In this document: one piece after another, positions 40,449 to 41,506 of the stretch
Layout: the number at the start of each line of letters is the position of its first letter
How positions within the stretch are numbered: the stretch's first letter is position 1
Source: Bacteroidales bacterium UBA1715
GTDB lineage: Bacteria; Bacteroidota; Bacteroidia; Bacteroidales; UBA1715
Assembly (NCBI GenBank): GCA_002317135.1
Contig: DCIX01000017.1
Location: 1-41,506, forward strand
Direction of reading: 5' to 3'
DNA: 41,506 bases
The notes under the pieces: model-generated
The model's database searches: none
What the model was told of the DNA's origin: nothing
Seen by the model: only the letters and a program-made list of their open reading frames with translations
Translations under genes and position numbers: made by a program

Positions 40449-41506
40449 ATGTCAAACTTAAGATTTCAAGTAGTAGGCGAGGCTTTTAAGAAAAAAGCAG
40501 TAGCTGTAGAAGCTCCTGAGTCAGTAACATCGGAGTACTTCGGTAAGTATGTGTTTGGCCGCGAACAAATGGCTAAATACTTGTCAAAAGAAACAGTTAA
40601 GAAAATTCGTGACGTAATTGATAATGGTGCGACATTGGATAGAGACATTGCGAACCACGTTGCTGCTGGTATGAAACAATGGGCAATGGAAATGGGTGCA
40701 ACTCACTATACTCACTGGTTCCAACCATTAACAGACGGAACAGCAGAAAAACATGATTCATTCATTGAATATTCAGGTGCTCCAGGAGAAGGCGTTATCG
40801 AAGAATTCTCAGGAAAACTATTAGCTCAACAAGAACCAGATGCTTCTAGTTTCCCAAGTGGTGGTTTGCGTAACACTTTCGAAGCTCGTGGTTATTCAGC
40901 ATGGGATCCTTCATCTCCAGCATTTATCGTTGACGATACACTTTGTATCCCAACTGTATTCGTGTCTTACACAGGTGAAGCTCTTGACTACAAGGCTCCT
41001 CTTTTGAAGGCATTGAATGCTGTAAATAAAGCAGCTGTTGACGTATGTCACTATTTCGATAAAAGCGTTAAGAAAGTATATTCTTACCTTGGTTGGGAAC
41101 AAGAATATTTCTTGGTTGACGAAGGTTTGTATGCTGCTCGTCCAGACTTATTGTTGACAGGCCGTACATTGGTAGGTCACGAATCTGCAAAGAACCAACA
41201 GTTGGAAGACCACTATTTTGGTTCTATTCCAGAACGTGTGCAAGCTTGTATGAAAGAAATCGAATTTGAAGCTTACAAATACGGTATTCCTCTAAAAACT
41301 CGTCACAACGAGGTTGCTCCTAACCAGTTTGAATTGGCACCTATCTTTGGTGAAACAAACTTGGCTAACGACCAAAACTTGTTGATCATGTCTGTTATGA
41401 AGAGAGTTGCTCGTAAACACGGATTTAGAGTATTACTTCATGAAAAACCATTCGCTGGAATCAACGGTTCTGGTAAACACAACAACTGGTCTCTTGGAAC
41501 AGATAC
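40449..41506 (+). CDS. glnN: Glutamine synthetase, type III (5' part)
   Basis: The first 352 codons of GSIII, which joins ammonia and glutamate with ATP and is the main or only GS in many Bacteroidales. The frame is open to the right edge of the window, and the full family length is about 700-730 residues. The start reads MSNLRFQVVGEAFKKKAVAV. The conserved GATHYTHWFQPLTDGTAEKHDSF of the type III N-terminal domain is present, then GWEQEYFLVDE and RHNEVAPNQFELAPIF of the catalytic core, and the ATP-region GINGSGKHNNWSLGT at the cut. It follows dapL by 36 bases and could be co-transcribed. Confidence 0.96.
   Translation, partial: MSNLRFQVVGEAFKKKAVAVEAPESVTSEYFGKYVFGREQMAKYLSKETVKKIRDVIDNGATLDRDIANHVAAGMKQWAMEMGATHYTHWFQPLTDGTAEKHDSFIEYSGAPGEGVIEEFSGKLLAQQEPDASSFPSGGLRNTFEARGYSAWDPSSPAFIVDDTLCIPTVFVSYTGEALDYKAPLLKALNAVNKAAVDVCHYFDKSVKKVYSYLGWEQEYFLVDEGLYAARPDLLLTGRTLVGHESAKNQQLEDHYFGSIPERVQACMKEIEFEAYKYGIPLKTRHNEVAPNQFELAPIFGETNLANDQNLLIMSVMKRVARKHGFRVLLHEKPFAGINGSGKHNNWSLGTD

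Overview
The window looks like a chromosome segment of a low-GC Bacteroidota, most likely order Bacteroidales. The evidence is: promoters of the TTTG / TAnnTTTG type rather than TTGACA/TATAAT; a complete MoxR-DUF58-Bat aerotolerance operon; a fused KorA; type III glutamine synthetase; LL-diaminopimelate aminotransferase; and two secreted proteins with type IX secretion (T9SS) C-terminal domains. The species cannot be named from sequence alone.

Layout. 1-289: tail of an upstream gene and a probable moxR promoter. 290-9074: nine tightly packed or overlapping genes (moxR, a DUF58 protein, a BatD-related membrane protein, batA, batB, batC, a Q/N-rich BatC-tail-like protein, batD, batE). They form a probable envelope complex of two VWA membrane proteins, TPR proteins and an AAA+ ATPase. 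9077-12801 (minus): a GH16 glucanase, then korB and korA (2-oxoacid:ferredoxin oxidoreductase) with their promoter and terminator. 13153-18993: a 54-aa conserved-looking protein, a membrane glycosyltransferase, rsmG, rpmH with terminator, a TPR protein, a second glycosyltransferase and mnmD. 18988-19723 (minus): a YrdC/Sua5 gene preceded by the SRP RNA gene. 19946-22952: recA and a DEAD-box RNA helicase with a DbpA-type RNA-binding domain. 22970-24992: accessory material, with an unrecognised protein, a lipoprotein and a 400-base stretch with traces of a decayed gene. 24993-26116: tRNA-Asn and a PfkB kinase. 26188-29445: a five-gene operon built round a VTC (polyphosphate polymerase-like) protein and a DUF4956 membrane protein. 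29535-33107: a YD-motif lipoprotein, a TauE/SafE permease and a sodium:solute symporter. 33183-33256: tRNA-Arg.

The right part is the most unusual. At 33360-33540 there is a composite palindromic element. Two tandem paralogous T9SS cargo genes follow (33722-34909 and 35192-36226), each with a GTAGGGGCGTAT-type palindrome just after its stop. Next comes a REP-associated tyrosine transposase (RAYT, 36450-36995). The same palindromes lie on both sides of this gene, inside its reading frame, and across its stop codon. A 56-base palindrome-pair unit occurs both inside the gene and at its end. This is a transposase together with its probable own substrate repeats, some of which now encode protein. 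The window closes with a long-form amidophosphoribosyltransferase (minus), dapL and the first half of glnN.

Start codons were moved from the longest ORF wherever a promoter, terminator, signal peptide or overlap with the preceding stop argued for it; each case is stated in the entry.
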